Assembly: GCA_001466705.2 (NCBI GenBank)
Contig: LATX02000100.1
Location: forward strand, 744,001 to 808,000
Length of the DNA stretch: 64,000 nt
Source: Moniliophthora roreri
Taxonomy: Eukaryota; Basidiomycota; Agaricomycetes; Agaricales; Marasmiaceae
Reading direction: 5' to 3'
The translations under genes and the position numbers were made by a program. Each line of letters begins with the position of its first letter. Within the stretch, counting starts at the first letter, position 1. Positions 34,713-46,031 of this stretch are shown here, piece after piece. The notes beneath the pieces were generated by a model. The model made no database searches. It was not told the DNA's origin and saw nothing but the letters and a program-made list of their open reading frames with translations.

Positions 34713-37178
34713 GTTTTTGAGCATCTTCAGCAGATCCAGTCAGAGACACAGACAGGGAACAAACTCAAGAGAATTAGGAGTGATAACACACCCGAGCTCC
34801 ATTCCGACCTCGCAAAATCCTGGTTCCAGAAACATGGTATAACCCATGAGTTCACTATCCCCTACTCTTCGGCATCTAATGGTGCAGGAGAACGCACCAT
34901 CGGTGTGGTGCTTCAGTCTGTTCAGTCCATGCTGCTAGATTCTCAACTGTCAGCCAAGTGGTGGGCTCATGCAATGGCCACAGCAACTCACACAATAAAC
35001 CTGTTCCCATCGGCTCAAACTCCATCAAAAGTTCCTGAGGAGGCATGGACCAGCCAATGACAGACAGCACAGTACCTGGTGCCCTTTGGCAGCATCGGAT
35101 TCACACACATTCCCAAGGAAACTGGCAGAGGGAAATTGGACCCTCGAGGTGAGAAGGTTGTCATGTTGGGCTACGATGGACATGGTGTTTACCTCGCAAA
35201 GCTGTGGGACTCAGACAAGGTCTTGAGGGTAAGAGACGTTGTATGGTTGAAGGATGGGGGACACTGGGTTGAGAATGATAATCATGATGTTCAAGAAGAC
35301 CTATCATTCCTGGAATTTGAAGATAACGAGTTCGTTGATCATGATGCCATAACGCCAACAACTCTGTGTTCCAAGCCGATGGAGTCTACCCCTCAAATCT
35401 CCAAGCCGCTGGCCAATTCACTCCGAGATGATCAACGTCGATGTCATAGGTGTACTCAGGAAGAAATCTGGGGAACTGAGGCAACTAGACACACTACGAG
35501 AGATCCTGTGCCTAGCAGAAGAACCCTGGATGCCATGAATTCCGAGCTACCTCCCGTCCCAGAACCTGACAACAACTGGGTACCTGACACATACAAGAAG
35601 GCGGCTACCAGGCTTGACCTGTAGGGACCAGCTATGGAGAAGGAGTTAAAGAAAATGGATGATCGAAAGGCGTTCACACCCATGCCGAGGCCTCCAAACA
35701 CACCTATGGTCATGTTGAAATGGCATTACACACTCCGGAAGGATGGGGAAGGAAGGATAACAGAGAGGCGGGCAAGGTTGGTTGTAAGAGGGTTCACCCA
35801 AGTCAAAGGAGTACATTATGAGGATACTTGGGCCATGGTTGCAAGGTATGAGTCTTTACAGTTCGTTATTGCCATTGCTGCCTATTACGGCTTGAATCTC
35901 TGGTCTGGGGACTTCACTGCCACCTACCTGAACACAAAGCCACAGGGAGTCAATTATCTCAACCTTCCTCCAGGGTATGAGAGTCGATATGACTTATGGG
36001 ACGGGGCCAAAACGGTACTCCGCATGGACATCAATATCTACAGCACAAAAGATGCAGGAAACAACTGGTTCCGAATGCTGGATGAAACGTACTGAGAACT
36101 AGGCCACTTCCCCATATCAGCCAACCTCTGTGTACAAACAAAGACCACCGAACTTGGCAATACCATCACAGTCACTTACACAGACAATGTCATTGGAGTA
36201 TCAGACACTGAGGAGGCCAAGGAAGTGTCGGTAAAAGAAATTGGAGCTGCATATGACTTCAGGTTTTATAGAGAACCCAATGTCGCTCTGGGAATAACCA
36301 TCCAACAAAATCTGGAGACAGGCAATGTCAGCATCCACCAGCGTCCTCTCATTGAAAAGGTCATTGAAGGCCATGGATTACAAAACACTATGCCCAAATT
36401 TACTCCTCTTCCATCAAATCTCACCCTCATTGACAGTCAACTGATCCCTATTCCATTGGAGGACTCAGATTACATGCGGAGTAAAGACTACTGTAGGCTT
36501 GTAGGATCACTAAATCACATTTCCCAGGGTACATGTCCCGACATATCGTATGCAGTCATGTTATTGCAGCGCTATGCAAATGACCCATGGCCCGTGCATT
36601 GGAATGCCGCAATACATGTTGTAACCTATCTCAAGGGCACCATTTCCTATCAGCTCACGTACCAGCGTCGCCAAGGGGGAGAAGATCTCTTGAAGCCAGA
36701 TGGATATGCCGACGCATCACATGCCAATATACAAGAAGAGAACGGGGAACCTACCAGAAAGTCAACGATGGGGTATGTTTTCAAGGTAGCAGGGGGAGTG
36801 GTGAGTTGGTGCTCAGTGAAGCAAAGGGTAGTGGCGCTGTCGACAACCGAAGCCGAATACATCGCCATGGTCAATGCTGGGAAGCAAACAATCTGGATGT
36901 GGAAATTTCTTGATGGGGTAGGGCATCGCCATGAGTACCCCTTTGCAATCAAGGTCGACAATACCAGCACAATAGCATTATCAGATGAAACGACTAAACA
37001 CAGGCAAATGAAGCACTTTGACACCAACTGGTCATGGCTCTGGGACATGGTTCATGCGAAGGAACTCGAGTTCAATTATGTTCCATCCAGTGATAACTTA
37101 GCCAACCTCTTTACCAAACAACTCACTCGAAGCAAGACCGAGCAGTTTTCACTCAAAATTGGACTTCGAGACAACTGA
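34713..37178 (+). pseudogene. Ty1/Copia pol remnant, copy 2
   Basis: The same frame as the remnant at 28849-31314, with the same three stops (35058, 35622 and 36093 starts) and the same YTDN in place of YVDD. Sharing all defects means the duplication came after the decay, or is an assembly repeat. Confidence 0.85.
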
Positions 37179-37200
37179 TCGCGTGCCAATTCAGAGGGAG

Positions 37201-37381
37201 TGTCAAAGATTGCGGGTGATACATGAATTGCCACCTGATCATACATTTCTACTCTGTACTCTATTTCTTGTTCCCACTTCCCGACTACGATACACATTCT
37301 ATATAATATACATCCGACTCGTCTTACCTATTAATCAAATTCCCCAGTTTAGTATTTATTAGCTATGTATGCATTGTAACA
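37201..37381 (+). repeat. Possible short Copia 3' LTR, copy 2
   Basis: Identical to 31337-31517. See that entry for the reasons and doubts. Confidence 0.3.
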
Positions 37382-37705
37382 CCTCAGCCGTTCACACATC
37401 TAGTGAGACTGTCTGAGGTAAGATACATTATTTCTTTCATATATTTCTCTTACTCACAACCAATCCCTACAGTACTTATTCTGCTATTTACAACAGGTAC
37501 TGTAGAGGCATCAATACAGCCATTCACACATCTAGTGAGACTGTCTGAGGTAAGATACATTATTTCTTTCATATATTTCTCTTACTCACAACCAATCCCT
37601 ACAGTACTTATTCTGCTATTTACAACAGGTACTGTAGAGGCATCAATACAGCCATTCACACATCTAGTGAGACTGTCTGAGTACTTATTCTGCTATTTAC
37701 AACAC
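37382..37705 (+). repeat. 132-bp minisatellite, about 2.3 units (copy 2)
   Basis: Two full units and a partial one. Read in one frame the unit is open and encodes 44 residues per repeat, starting RLSEVRYIISFIYFSYSQ, but nothing suggests it is translated. Confidence 0.8.
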
Positions 37706-37946
37706 CTTTGATTGTCACGATTAACAGCTCTTCTTGAGTACAAGGTAATGTCCCACTATATCGGCCTGGAGCATTGATTGACTCCTCACTTCAGTGCATT
37801 CTCGCAATTTTGATCAGGAACTTTGAGTTTTCGGACACAGGGGCCAAAATTGAGACCAAGTTCAGTGCGACCATGCAGCCTAGAGTGGTTGGAAAGGAAG
37901 CAGAGGGAGCGCAGTTACTATTGAAAGTTACCTTGGTAGAGAATTA

Positions 37947-37974
37947 TATGGTCGTTCAAACTTACTACATCTAA
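37947..37974. other. Block equal to the unreversed complement of 31951-31978
   Basis: All 28 bases are the Watson-Crick partner of the base at the same place in copy 1 (starting ATACCAGC versus TATGGTCG), while the bases just outside are identical. The order is not reversed. Confidence 0.95.
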
Positions 37975-38201
37975 TACACTAATATTATCTGGCATTGAAA
38001 AGACTGCGACTCAAGGCTTATCATTAACATTCTATGACAAGAATAGGTTAATGTCCTGTCAGCCACTGTATTCTTCAGCAGAGATATACCTGCTCTTCTA
38101 GATCAATATAGGTAGAAACCTCTGTGCGATTGGTCAAGATTGAACCCAACCAGGTCACCTTTTGAGTCCTCAACAGGTCCCCTGAAAACTCATAGGGCAT
38201 A

Positions 38202-38247
38202 ATTAAGTGAACCCCATGCTAGGAATGAATAGTAAAGCCCCGCCAAC
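38202..38247. other. Block equal to the unreversed complement of 32206-32251
   Basis: All 46 bases are complemented in place (for example TTCACTTGGGG versus AAGTGAACCCC) and flanked by identical sequence on both sides. Confidence 0.95.
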
Positions 38248-38555
38248 TGGTGGGATGCCTGTAAAACTTCAAAACTGATGACATGGACACACTTGTATCA
38301 TCAGCGACCCAAGGTTTTGTTATTCATACCCAGGTATTCTACAGCATTTGGTACTAACAATAGTACAGGATTAACATCTGATAGAAGATCTGATTAGATG
38401 GGCAAGGGCCTTGTCAAATAATCCCTAACATACAATTATATCAAGGTGATTACCACTGCGGTGTTCATTAGGTCCACAACCAGAGAAGCTGAATCAAACT
38501 TGAACTGAGCAAGCAGGCGGGTAGGAAATGGGCTTGACTTGCGCGTTACATATGG

Positions 38556-39391
38556 TATGTAAGAATTTGATGTGTGAATCTTGAGGGCAGCTTTGCAGAG
38601 AGGGTGAACTGGAGTAACTGCTCGAGAATGAAGTTGACAACATGTACCATGTCAAGGATGTCAAGTCACTGCCTTGATGGATTGAAATTGGGAGACTTAT
38701 TTTTCTCGTACCTATGGGTTAGGAAATTCCCAAACTTGTCTAGGTTCCATGGACACCTCAGTTATGCGATTTTGAAAGGCTTGCTTTAATTTCTTGAGCT
38801 GGGCACAACACGATGACTGTCCTGACTGGAGAGCCATTTGCTTGAGATGCCTAAAAACAATCTCTCTGTCAGTATGTAACTGGAATGTATTGCTATCACA
38901 CGTCCCAGTCCACTTGTCCCAATACTCATACAATCGCAGTGTTTGGGGATCTGAATCTCATTACCAAAGGAGGCATTGAAGAGATAGTTTCCATTGGTAA
39001 CAAAATCCTCGATGGCAAATGGGGGGAGCTTCATGGAAGGGTATCTAGAAAAGGTTTGAACCATTTGAGAACCAAAAACACAAGAGTAGTCACGTCTTGG
39101 AAAACCCCACGCATGTTTTCAGAACTGCAAGACCTCTACAAGTCGAGCAACCAAGCTTTCAGGTAGGTCAGGGATCTGATTCTCCTTCGTACCCACAGGG
39201 TGTAGAAGGTAAGCCATCCTCGACATGGATGAAAAAGGATTCAGAGATCTACCAAGATGAAAGATGAAAGATATCGGGTGACCATAGTCTGAGTTGAACT
39301 CTGAAAGAATATTTCTGCATCGACTAGTCACGGTTTCTTGAGAAAGAATCCGAAGATCACGAATTAGGTTTACTTGGGTCGTTAGGATCAA
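38556..39391 (-). pseudogene. Decayed unknown gene, copy 2
   Basis: The same traces as at 32560-33395, but its last readable segment is destroyed by the complemented block at 38694-38719. Confidence 0.35.
38694..38719. other. Block equal to the unreversed complement of 32698-32723
   Basis: All 26 bases are complemented in place (CTGAATAAAAAG versus GACTTATTTTTC). In copy 1 this block keeps a minus-strand protein-like frame open; in copy 2 it breaks that frame after WEFPNP. Confidence 0.95.
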
Positions 39392-39413
39392 GGATCAGGG
39401 TCGCGATCGGCGN

Positions 39414-41224
39414 GCAGACATTTAATTCCTAGACGTGGGAGCTCGTGATGTGTTCCAGTGTACTCAGATATTCATAACGAAGATAGCTGTGGAGGTGTTG
39501 AGTTGAGCGCCAATATCAACCATAAGAATAACAGATATATGATAATGGTAGAGAAAATCATAAATGCCATTACTGAAGGTGTATATCTTCCTAACTTAAG
39601 CCTCGTTGAGCAAGGGATTACCGAGAAAGCGCTGCAGACCATTGCCTCAGACATCTTGGGATCACACTCAAGACCCAAAGAAGTATTCACGTACCGTCTT
39701 GTTTTCATTGCAACATCTTCAAACTGTGAATATAAGCTCAGTGAGTGCCAACAATTATTTAACAATAACATCTTGCTGACCGAAAAGGTGAGAATTTTTG
39801 GCACTATAGATGGGCAGCTGTGTTAGCAGATCAACGTCCAGCAATAAGGTGTCTTACTTACCATTCAACCGAAATAAATTTGAGGTGGACAAAAGTGATA
39901 AGAACTATCAGATACTGGTCATAGTGGCTTTATGAAGCAGTTCAGCCCCATCCCAAAGGATGTGAGGTGAGTAATCGGTAAGTTGTCGACTGTGGTGATG
40001 TGTGGTGATCACAGCGTGGTGATCATCTAGAAAAGTTTCTCCTACTTTGTTCCATCAATGCACTATCCTAAACACTTAAAGAAATCACAAGGCTCTTCAA
40101 ATTGTATTAACAGCATTGATGAATATAGACTAGTTGTGATATTTAAAGGTAGATTCACTGAGATTGGGTAAAAGCTTCGTGTTTGTTCGTACAACTTTAA
40201 ATACAGAGAGTGCTATTGAAAAACAATCTGGAAATCAAGGCAATCAACTTGCTATGCTGGATAACAGTCATTTGGATCCAAAGCGAAATGTACATTGTGA
40301 ACATATACAACCTACATATAGGATGTGAAGTACTATCGCGGAGACACGGAATGATTTACCATGCCCAAAACTGTGGCCAGCAGTCCTGACAGAGATGTTG
40401 CCGTAAATGAGAACTAGAACTACGAAAAGATCGGAAATCAGGAAAAAAAAACACCTACCATTCTCTATCACAGCATATGGTCAAACTCACTGAGGGAGGA
40501 TTCTCCGAGCGAGAACATGAGTATGTATCCATGACATTATAGAAATTGACCCGGGATCAATGCCCTGGAGGAGTCTGGCATACTTAATGGTAAGATTTCA
40601 AGATGAGGAGACAAAACAGCTATCTGGATATGTACCATATACATTCCAGTCTTCGGACGGCCCTAGGAAACAGCTTGATCCACCTCTTGTTATGCTCGGC
40701 ATCTATTCCCAGCTGAAACAGTATTAGTCCAATCCCAAGATAAGCTTAAGAGTATTCTATTTGATAGTTGCTTTAGAGCAGGGACTCACTTCTAGTCCAG
40801 ACAGTACATGGACATTCCACCTAACACCTTGGCAATAAATCCAGAAAGGGGAGGGGACACTGGATGGGCATCATGGGCCTGAGGTGGCGGCATCATGGCA
40901 GTTTGATGTCAAGAGGCGGATGTTGATCTATATTTATGCAATTAATGGTTGGGACTCGGCGACGGGAACATGTGGTGATGGCAACAGCGACAAAAAGGAA
41001 ACAATGACAATATCGATAGAACGGGAAATGCCAGACTGAGAGGTCAGGAAGTTCAGCGAGAATTTCGACCTTGGAGTGAGCTCTTGGTGCAAAATTCAAA
41101 TTACCAGAATTAATGATGGGTTTTAACGATGGGCGCCCTCTCAGCCCAAAAACTCTTCATATTTGATGCCGAGATAGGCATAGCTTGCCATCAAACCCGT
41201 GGTATTTCTCGGGCACCATAGGTG
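39414..41224. mobile_element. Long-TIR element (CACCTATGG family), right half, copy a
   Basis: It starts after an N with GACATTTAATTCCTAGACG near 39418 and ends CACCATAGGTG, the inverted end of the family seen complete at 59641-63286. The terminal repeat occupies roughly 40830-41224 and contains ATAAATATAGATC on its inward-reading strand. No transposase is recognised. Beyond its end the flank AAATGTAGCGAAAGGGC is the same as that of copy c at 44115, so copies a and c probably represent one genomic insertion. Confidence 0.6.
39458..39826 (+). other. Conserved 122-codon frame inside the long-TIR element
   Basis: The frame begins with a TTG-type codon and reads YSDIHNEDSCGGVELSANI through FGTIDGQL. 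Copies at 60867 and 61335 keep the same length; the copy at 41741 has lost about 90 bases. An equally long frame is open on the opposite strand, so coding is doubtful. I do not recognise either product. Confidence 0.25.
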
Positions 41225-41695
41225 AAATGTAGCGAAAGGGCATATGTGCATGTCAACCAGCCAAAGAAATGCGTAGAGCGGCGGGAATTCAATAGGAACA
41301 GGCACAGACTATTGGGCTCAGCGAGAGCAGAGTGTCCAATGTGATGGTCATCGTCAACTCAAGGCGCATTGAATGAGGTACTACAAACCATGTGAATGTG
41401 ATTAGGTCGAGGAAGCTTCTTCAATGCGAATTTTTCTTGATTACAGTCAGAGACAAGCTGTAGCAACGTGCCTGGCGAGGAGTCATATAGCTGAGTATGG
41501 AAGCCACAAAGGGTTTGCTCAGGGCACACGGCATGGCGACTTGAAGAATAAGGGACACAGCCTGCCCTGAAGCTACTGCCAATCGTGATTGCCACACCGA
41601 TCTTCATTGCATTCACAGGTGAGTCATTTCATCTCAGAAGCTTGAATGGATAACAAGGGCGAAAATCGCCTAACTGGTAAGCACGCGTCTGTGCG
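41225..41695. other. Flank of the long-TIR element
   Basis: 471 bases holding an 85-codon minus-strand frame (41359-41616) with several cysteines and no recognised domain. It may be an exon of a gene hit by the element. It ends at the N at 41696. Confidence 0.3.
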
Positions 41696-41696
41696 N

Positions 41697-43365
41697 GCAG
41701 ACATTTAATTCCTAGACGTGGGAGCTTGTGATGTGTTCCAGTGTACTCAGATATTCATAACGAAGATAGCTGTGGAGGTGTTGAGTTGAGCGCCAATATC
41801 GACCATAAGAATAACAGATATATGATAATGGTAGAGAATATCATAAATGCCATTACTAAAGGTGTGTATCTTCCTAACTTAAGCCTCGTTGAGCGAGGGA
41901 TTACCGAGAAAGCGCTGCAGACCATTGCCTTGGACATCTTGGGATCACACTCAAGACCCAAAGAAGTATTCACGTACCGTCTTGTTTTCATTGCAACATC
42001 TTCAAACTGTGAATATAAGCTCAAGATCAATGTCCAGCAATAAGGTGTCTTACTTACCATTCAACCGAAATAAATTTGAGGTGGACAAAAGTGATAAGAA
42101 CTATCAGATACTGGTCATAGTGGCTTTATGAAGCAGTTCAGCCCCATCCCAAAGGATGTGGGGTGAGTAATTGGTAAGTTGTCGACTGTGGTAATGTGTG
42201 GTGATCACAGCGTGGTGATCATCTAGAAAGGTTTCTCCTACTTTGTTCCATCAACGCGCTATCCTAAACACTTAAAGAAATCACAAGGCTCTTCAAATTG
42301 TATTAACAGCATTGATGAATATAGACTAGTTGTGATATTTAAAGGTAGATTCACAGAGATTGGGTAAAAGCTTTGTGTTTGTTCGTACAACTTTAAATAC
42401 AGAAAGTGCTATCGAAAAACAATCTGGAAATCAAGGCAATCAACTTGCTATGCTGGATAACAGTCATTTGGATCCAAAGCGAAATGTACATTGTGAACAT
42501 ATACAACCTACATATAGGATGTGAAGTACTATCGCGGAGACACGGAATGATTTACCATGCCCAAAACTGTGGCCAGCAGTCCTGACAGAGATGTTGCCGT
42601 AAATGAGAACTAGAACTACGAAAAGATCGGAAATCAGGAAAAAAAAACACCTACCATTCTCTATCACAGCATATGGTCAAACTCACTGAGGGAGGATTCT
42701 CCGAGCGAGAACATGAGTATGTATCCATGACATTATAGAAATTGACCCGGGATCAATGCCCTGGAGGAGTCTGGCATACTTAATGGTAAGATTTCAAGAT
42801 GAGGAGACAAAACAGCTATCTGGATATGTACCATATACATTCCAGTCTTCGGACGGCCCTAGGAAACAGCTTGATCCACCTCTTGTTATGCTCGGCATCT
42901 ATTCCCAGCTGAAACAGTATTAGTCCAATCCCAAGATAAGCTTAAGAGTATTCTATTTGATAGTTGCTTTAGAGCAGCACTTAGGGACTCACTTCTAGTC
43001 CAGACAGTACATGGACATTCCACCTAACACCTTGGCAATAAATCCAGAAAGGGGAGGGGACACTGGATGGGCATCATGGGCCTGAGGTGGCGGCATCATG
43101 GCAGTTTGATGTCAAGAGGCGGATGTTGATCTATATTTATGCAATTAATGGTTGGGACTCGGCGACGGGAACATGTGGTGATGGCAACAGCGACAAAAAG
43201 GAAACAATGACAATATCGATAGAACGGGAAATGCCAGACTGAGAGGTCAGGAAGTTCAGCGAGAATTTCGACCTTGGAGTGAGCTCTTGGTGCAAAATTC
43301 AAATTACCAGAATTAATGATGGGTTTTAACGACGGGCACCCTCTCAGCCCAAAAACTCTTCATAT
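41697..43365. mobile_element. Long-TIR element, copy b
   Basis: It restarts at the same GCAGACATTTAATTCC as 39414 and runs into the terminal repeat, stopping at an N at 43366 inside it. It differs from copy a by scattered transitions and by a deletion of about 90 bases near 42020. Confidence 0.6.
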
Positions 43366-43366
43366 N

Positions 43367-44174
43367 GTCGAACTCACTGAGGGAGGATCCTCCGAGTGAG
43401 AACATGAGTGCGTATCCATGACATTATAGAAATTGACCCGGGATCAATGCCCTGGAGGAGTCTGGCATACTTAATGGTAAGATTTCAAGATGAGGAGATG
43501 AAACAGCTATCTGGATATGTACCATATACATTCCAGTCTTTGGACGGCCCTAGGAAACAGCTTGATCCACCTCTTGTTATGCTCGGCATCTATTCCCAGC
43601 TGAAACAGTATTAGTCCAATCAGAAGATAAGCTTAAGAGTATTCTATTTGATAGTTGCTTTAGAACAGCACTTGAGGGACCCACTTCTAGTCCAGACAGT
43701 ACATGGACATTCCACCTAACACCTTGGCGATAAATCCGGAAAGGGGAGGGGACACTGGATGGGCATCATGGGCCCAAGGTGGCGGCATCATGGCGGTTTG
43801 ATGTCAAGAGGCGGATGTTGATCTATATTTATGCAATTAATGGTCGGGACTCGGCGACAGGAACATGTGGTGATGGTGACAGCGACAAAAAGGAAACAAT
43901 GACAATATTGATAGAACAGGAAATGCCGGACTGAGAGGTCAGAAAGTTCAGCGAGAATTTCGACCTTGGAGCTCTTGGTGCAAAATTCAAATTACCAGAA
44001 TTAATGATGGGTTTTAACGACGGGCACCCTCTCAGCCCAAAAACTCTTCATATTTGATGCCGAGATAGGCATAGCTTGCCATCAAACCTGTGGTATTTCT
44101 CGGGCACCATAGGTGAAATGTAGCGAAAGGGCATATGTGCATGTCGACCAGCCAAAGAAATGTGTAGAGCAGCG
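43367..44174. mobile_element. Long-TIR element, copy c (3' part with terminal repeat and flank)
   Basis: It restarts after the N with the segment equivalent to 42674, continues through the terminal repeat to CACCATAGGTG at 44115 and into the flank shared with copy a. It ends at the N at 44175. Confidence 0.6.
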
Positions 44175-44175
44175 N

Positions 44176-44935
44176 ATGGACACCTAAATATATTGGAATA
44201 AAATGAGTGAAATACATTATAATGGCCAAAATACATTATAATCATTATGGTGTATTTTAATGTAATATAATTGTTGTTCCTTTATTTTAATGGATTAAAA
44301 TGAAGCAAAATGGTTATAATGTATTCTGGCTATTATAATGTATTTCAGCCATTATAATGCATTGGCCCCATCTGGGGGTCGGGGACAAAAAGAAATAATA
44401 TTTATTTGTTGCAACCTCTGTGAGTCAAACCCTTGACCTCAAGGTGGATTAGTCAGCATCCTGGACAGCCACTGGGCACTCAAGACCACTGTACCACTGT
44501 ACCACAGTGCTATATGCTTACCAGCACACATAGTGCAATATATCCCCTTACTCAAAAGACCTATCTCCACCCCCTTGCTGTTTCTATTGATCAAATCCCC
44601 AACCAAAAGCTTCCCTTCACTTTATAGAGTCCTCTCTCTGTCCTCTGGAAGGCATAAAAATGCACTATTTTGATTGCCTCTGTTACAATCTATTTTACTA
44701 CATTATAATAACCCTGTCTTATTTTATTGCATTTTAATATACTATAATAATACCATCCCATTTTATTGCATTTTAATGTACTATAATAATACCATCCTAT
44801 TTTATTGTATTTTAATGGATTATAATAACACCAGTCTCATTTTAATGCATTGTAATAGCATTGCTTGATTTTAATTTATTATAATGAACTAAAATCAGCA
44901 AAATACATTATAATTTATTATATTTAGGTGTCCAT
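44176..44935. mobile_element. AT-rich TIR element (MITE-like), 760 bp
   Basis: The ends are perfect 17-bp inverted repeats: ATGGACACCTAAATATA at 44176-44192 and its reverse complement at 44919-44935. The interior is AT-rich with repeated ATTATAATG/CATTATAAT blocks and a tandem of about 39 bp (core ATTTTATTGCATTTTAATG) around 44690-44850. No coding capacity. The left flank is lost at the N, so a target duplication cannot be checked. On the right it abuts the trichodiene-synthase-like remnant. Confidence 0.75.
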
Positions 44936-44936
44936 T

Positions 44937-45427
44937 TTGCTGATGCACGGCTAAAGTTCGAGACGTCTGACTTATTGTACTGGTCAATGACTTCACGAGC
45001 CTGTCATCATAGTTGATTTGAGACCTATAGTGTTCGTAGACGGCAAGCTCATTCAGATGAATAAACCCTCCCCTAGCAGGGCTCTGGTGCTCGTGCATCA
45101 TACCAAGTGCGTGTCCAAGCTCGTGCTAGTTGAACTCGTCTGTGGCATTGACCATTATCCAATAAGAGTAGAACCGCCGTGTACAACGTAATAAGGACCT
45201 GAACGTGGGTACTGTCTAGGTGAGCATATGCATTGAGAACCATGACAACACCACTCTCAAGGTAAGGACGGATCGAATATCGACCATCCATCGGGAAGCC
45301 TCATCGAATGGCTTCAGTATAGCGAATACCCTCAAAGTCAGGATCTGAGCCCGGAGATGCAGTCTGGGGTGTACCAAAGTGATTGAGAAATGATGCCAGG
45401 ATCTTTGGAAGAAAGTCGAGCTCTCCA
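44937..45427 (-). pseudogene. Trichodiene-synthase-like terpene cyclase remnant
   Basis: The minus strand reads LPKILASFLNHFGTPQTASP then SDPDFEGIRYTEAIR, a stop, then ESGVVMVLNAYAHLDSTHVQ and VLITLYTAVLLLLDN. This resembles the N-terminal third of TRI5-type sesquiterpene synthases of mushrooms, where the second segment is a conserved helix pair ending near the first Asp-rich metal-binding motif. Stops follow soon after, and the MITE-like element at 44935 cuts it off. Only this third is present, so no enzyme is made. Identification is from sequence character alone. Confidence 0.5.
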
Positions 45428-45646
45428 ATGCTACTTTTTATCCTGGGCTAGCAAGAACAGAACCCCCGACAATCGTCAATTAATAGCCTGTGAGTCCCGG
45501 CTGACGAGGCAAGCTGTCCGTTCGCATCGTCTATTCGGTTCTCTGAGCTTTTCCAACAGTTTGGCACCGTGGAGCACAAGGTTCCTTTTGATGCTCGAAA
45601 AATCGCGTTGCGGCCGACAATCATATCGTGGCTTGACAGTCTACTT

Positions 45647-46031
45647 CACCTTTGGTTCCCACCCAGAATGTCATATCTGATGGGCCAGAAGGGGGACACC
45701 GGTCCATCAGATTTGACGTTAGAATTTTTTTCTGGCCGCACGCAGAAACCACCCTCACATATCTCAAATAGTTTCGATAATTTTCCAGCTTGCTCACCAA
45801 GTCTTCGAGCTCTCACTGAAGTCCCTCTGCCCTCTCAGCTCGGCATTCCCCATACTGTATGTCGTCACCTTTCAAATTCTGTCGCCGTCGCCTCGGCGTT
45901 GTCCCAACCATCAACCGCACAGATATTCATCAACAGCCGCCTCTTGACATCGAACCATCATCATCTCGCCTCAGCCAGTCCCGAGCACCCTTCCCTTTCC
46001 GGATTTATTGCCGAGACGTCGAGTGTAGTCT
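45647..46031 (+). repeat. Left 385-bp terminal inverted repeat (CACCTTTGG family)
   Basis: It starts CACCTTTGGTTCCCACCCAG and is repeated in inverse orientation at 47946-48330 with the same length. It contains ACAGATATTCATCAACAGCC and GCCTCTTGACATCGAACC, also found in related form in the CACCTATGG family. Confidence 0.75.

Larger units (their letters stand above)
33809..39412 (+). repeat. Direct duplicate of 27945-33416, bounded by Ns on both sides
   Basis: The 5604 bp here repeat 5472 bp starting at 27945 at an offset of 5864. After the extra 132-bp minisatellite unit the offset becomes 5996. By eye I find no other difference except three complemented blocks. The copy is bounded by N at 33808 and N at 39413, which favours a redundant contig placed in the scaffold over a true tandem duplication. 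Confidence 0.85.

Noticed and set aside
37382..37711. A repeat-protein gene encoded by the 132-bp array (44-residue units)
   Set aside because: The unit is a multiple of three by chance; hydrophobic low-complexity translation, no start context, and copy 1 has only about one unit.
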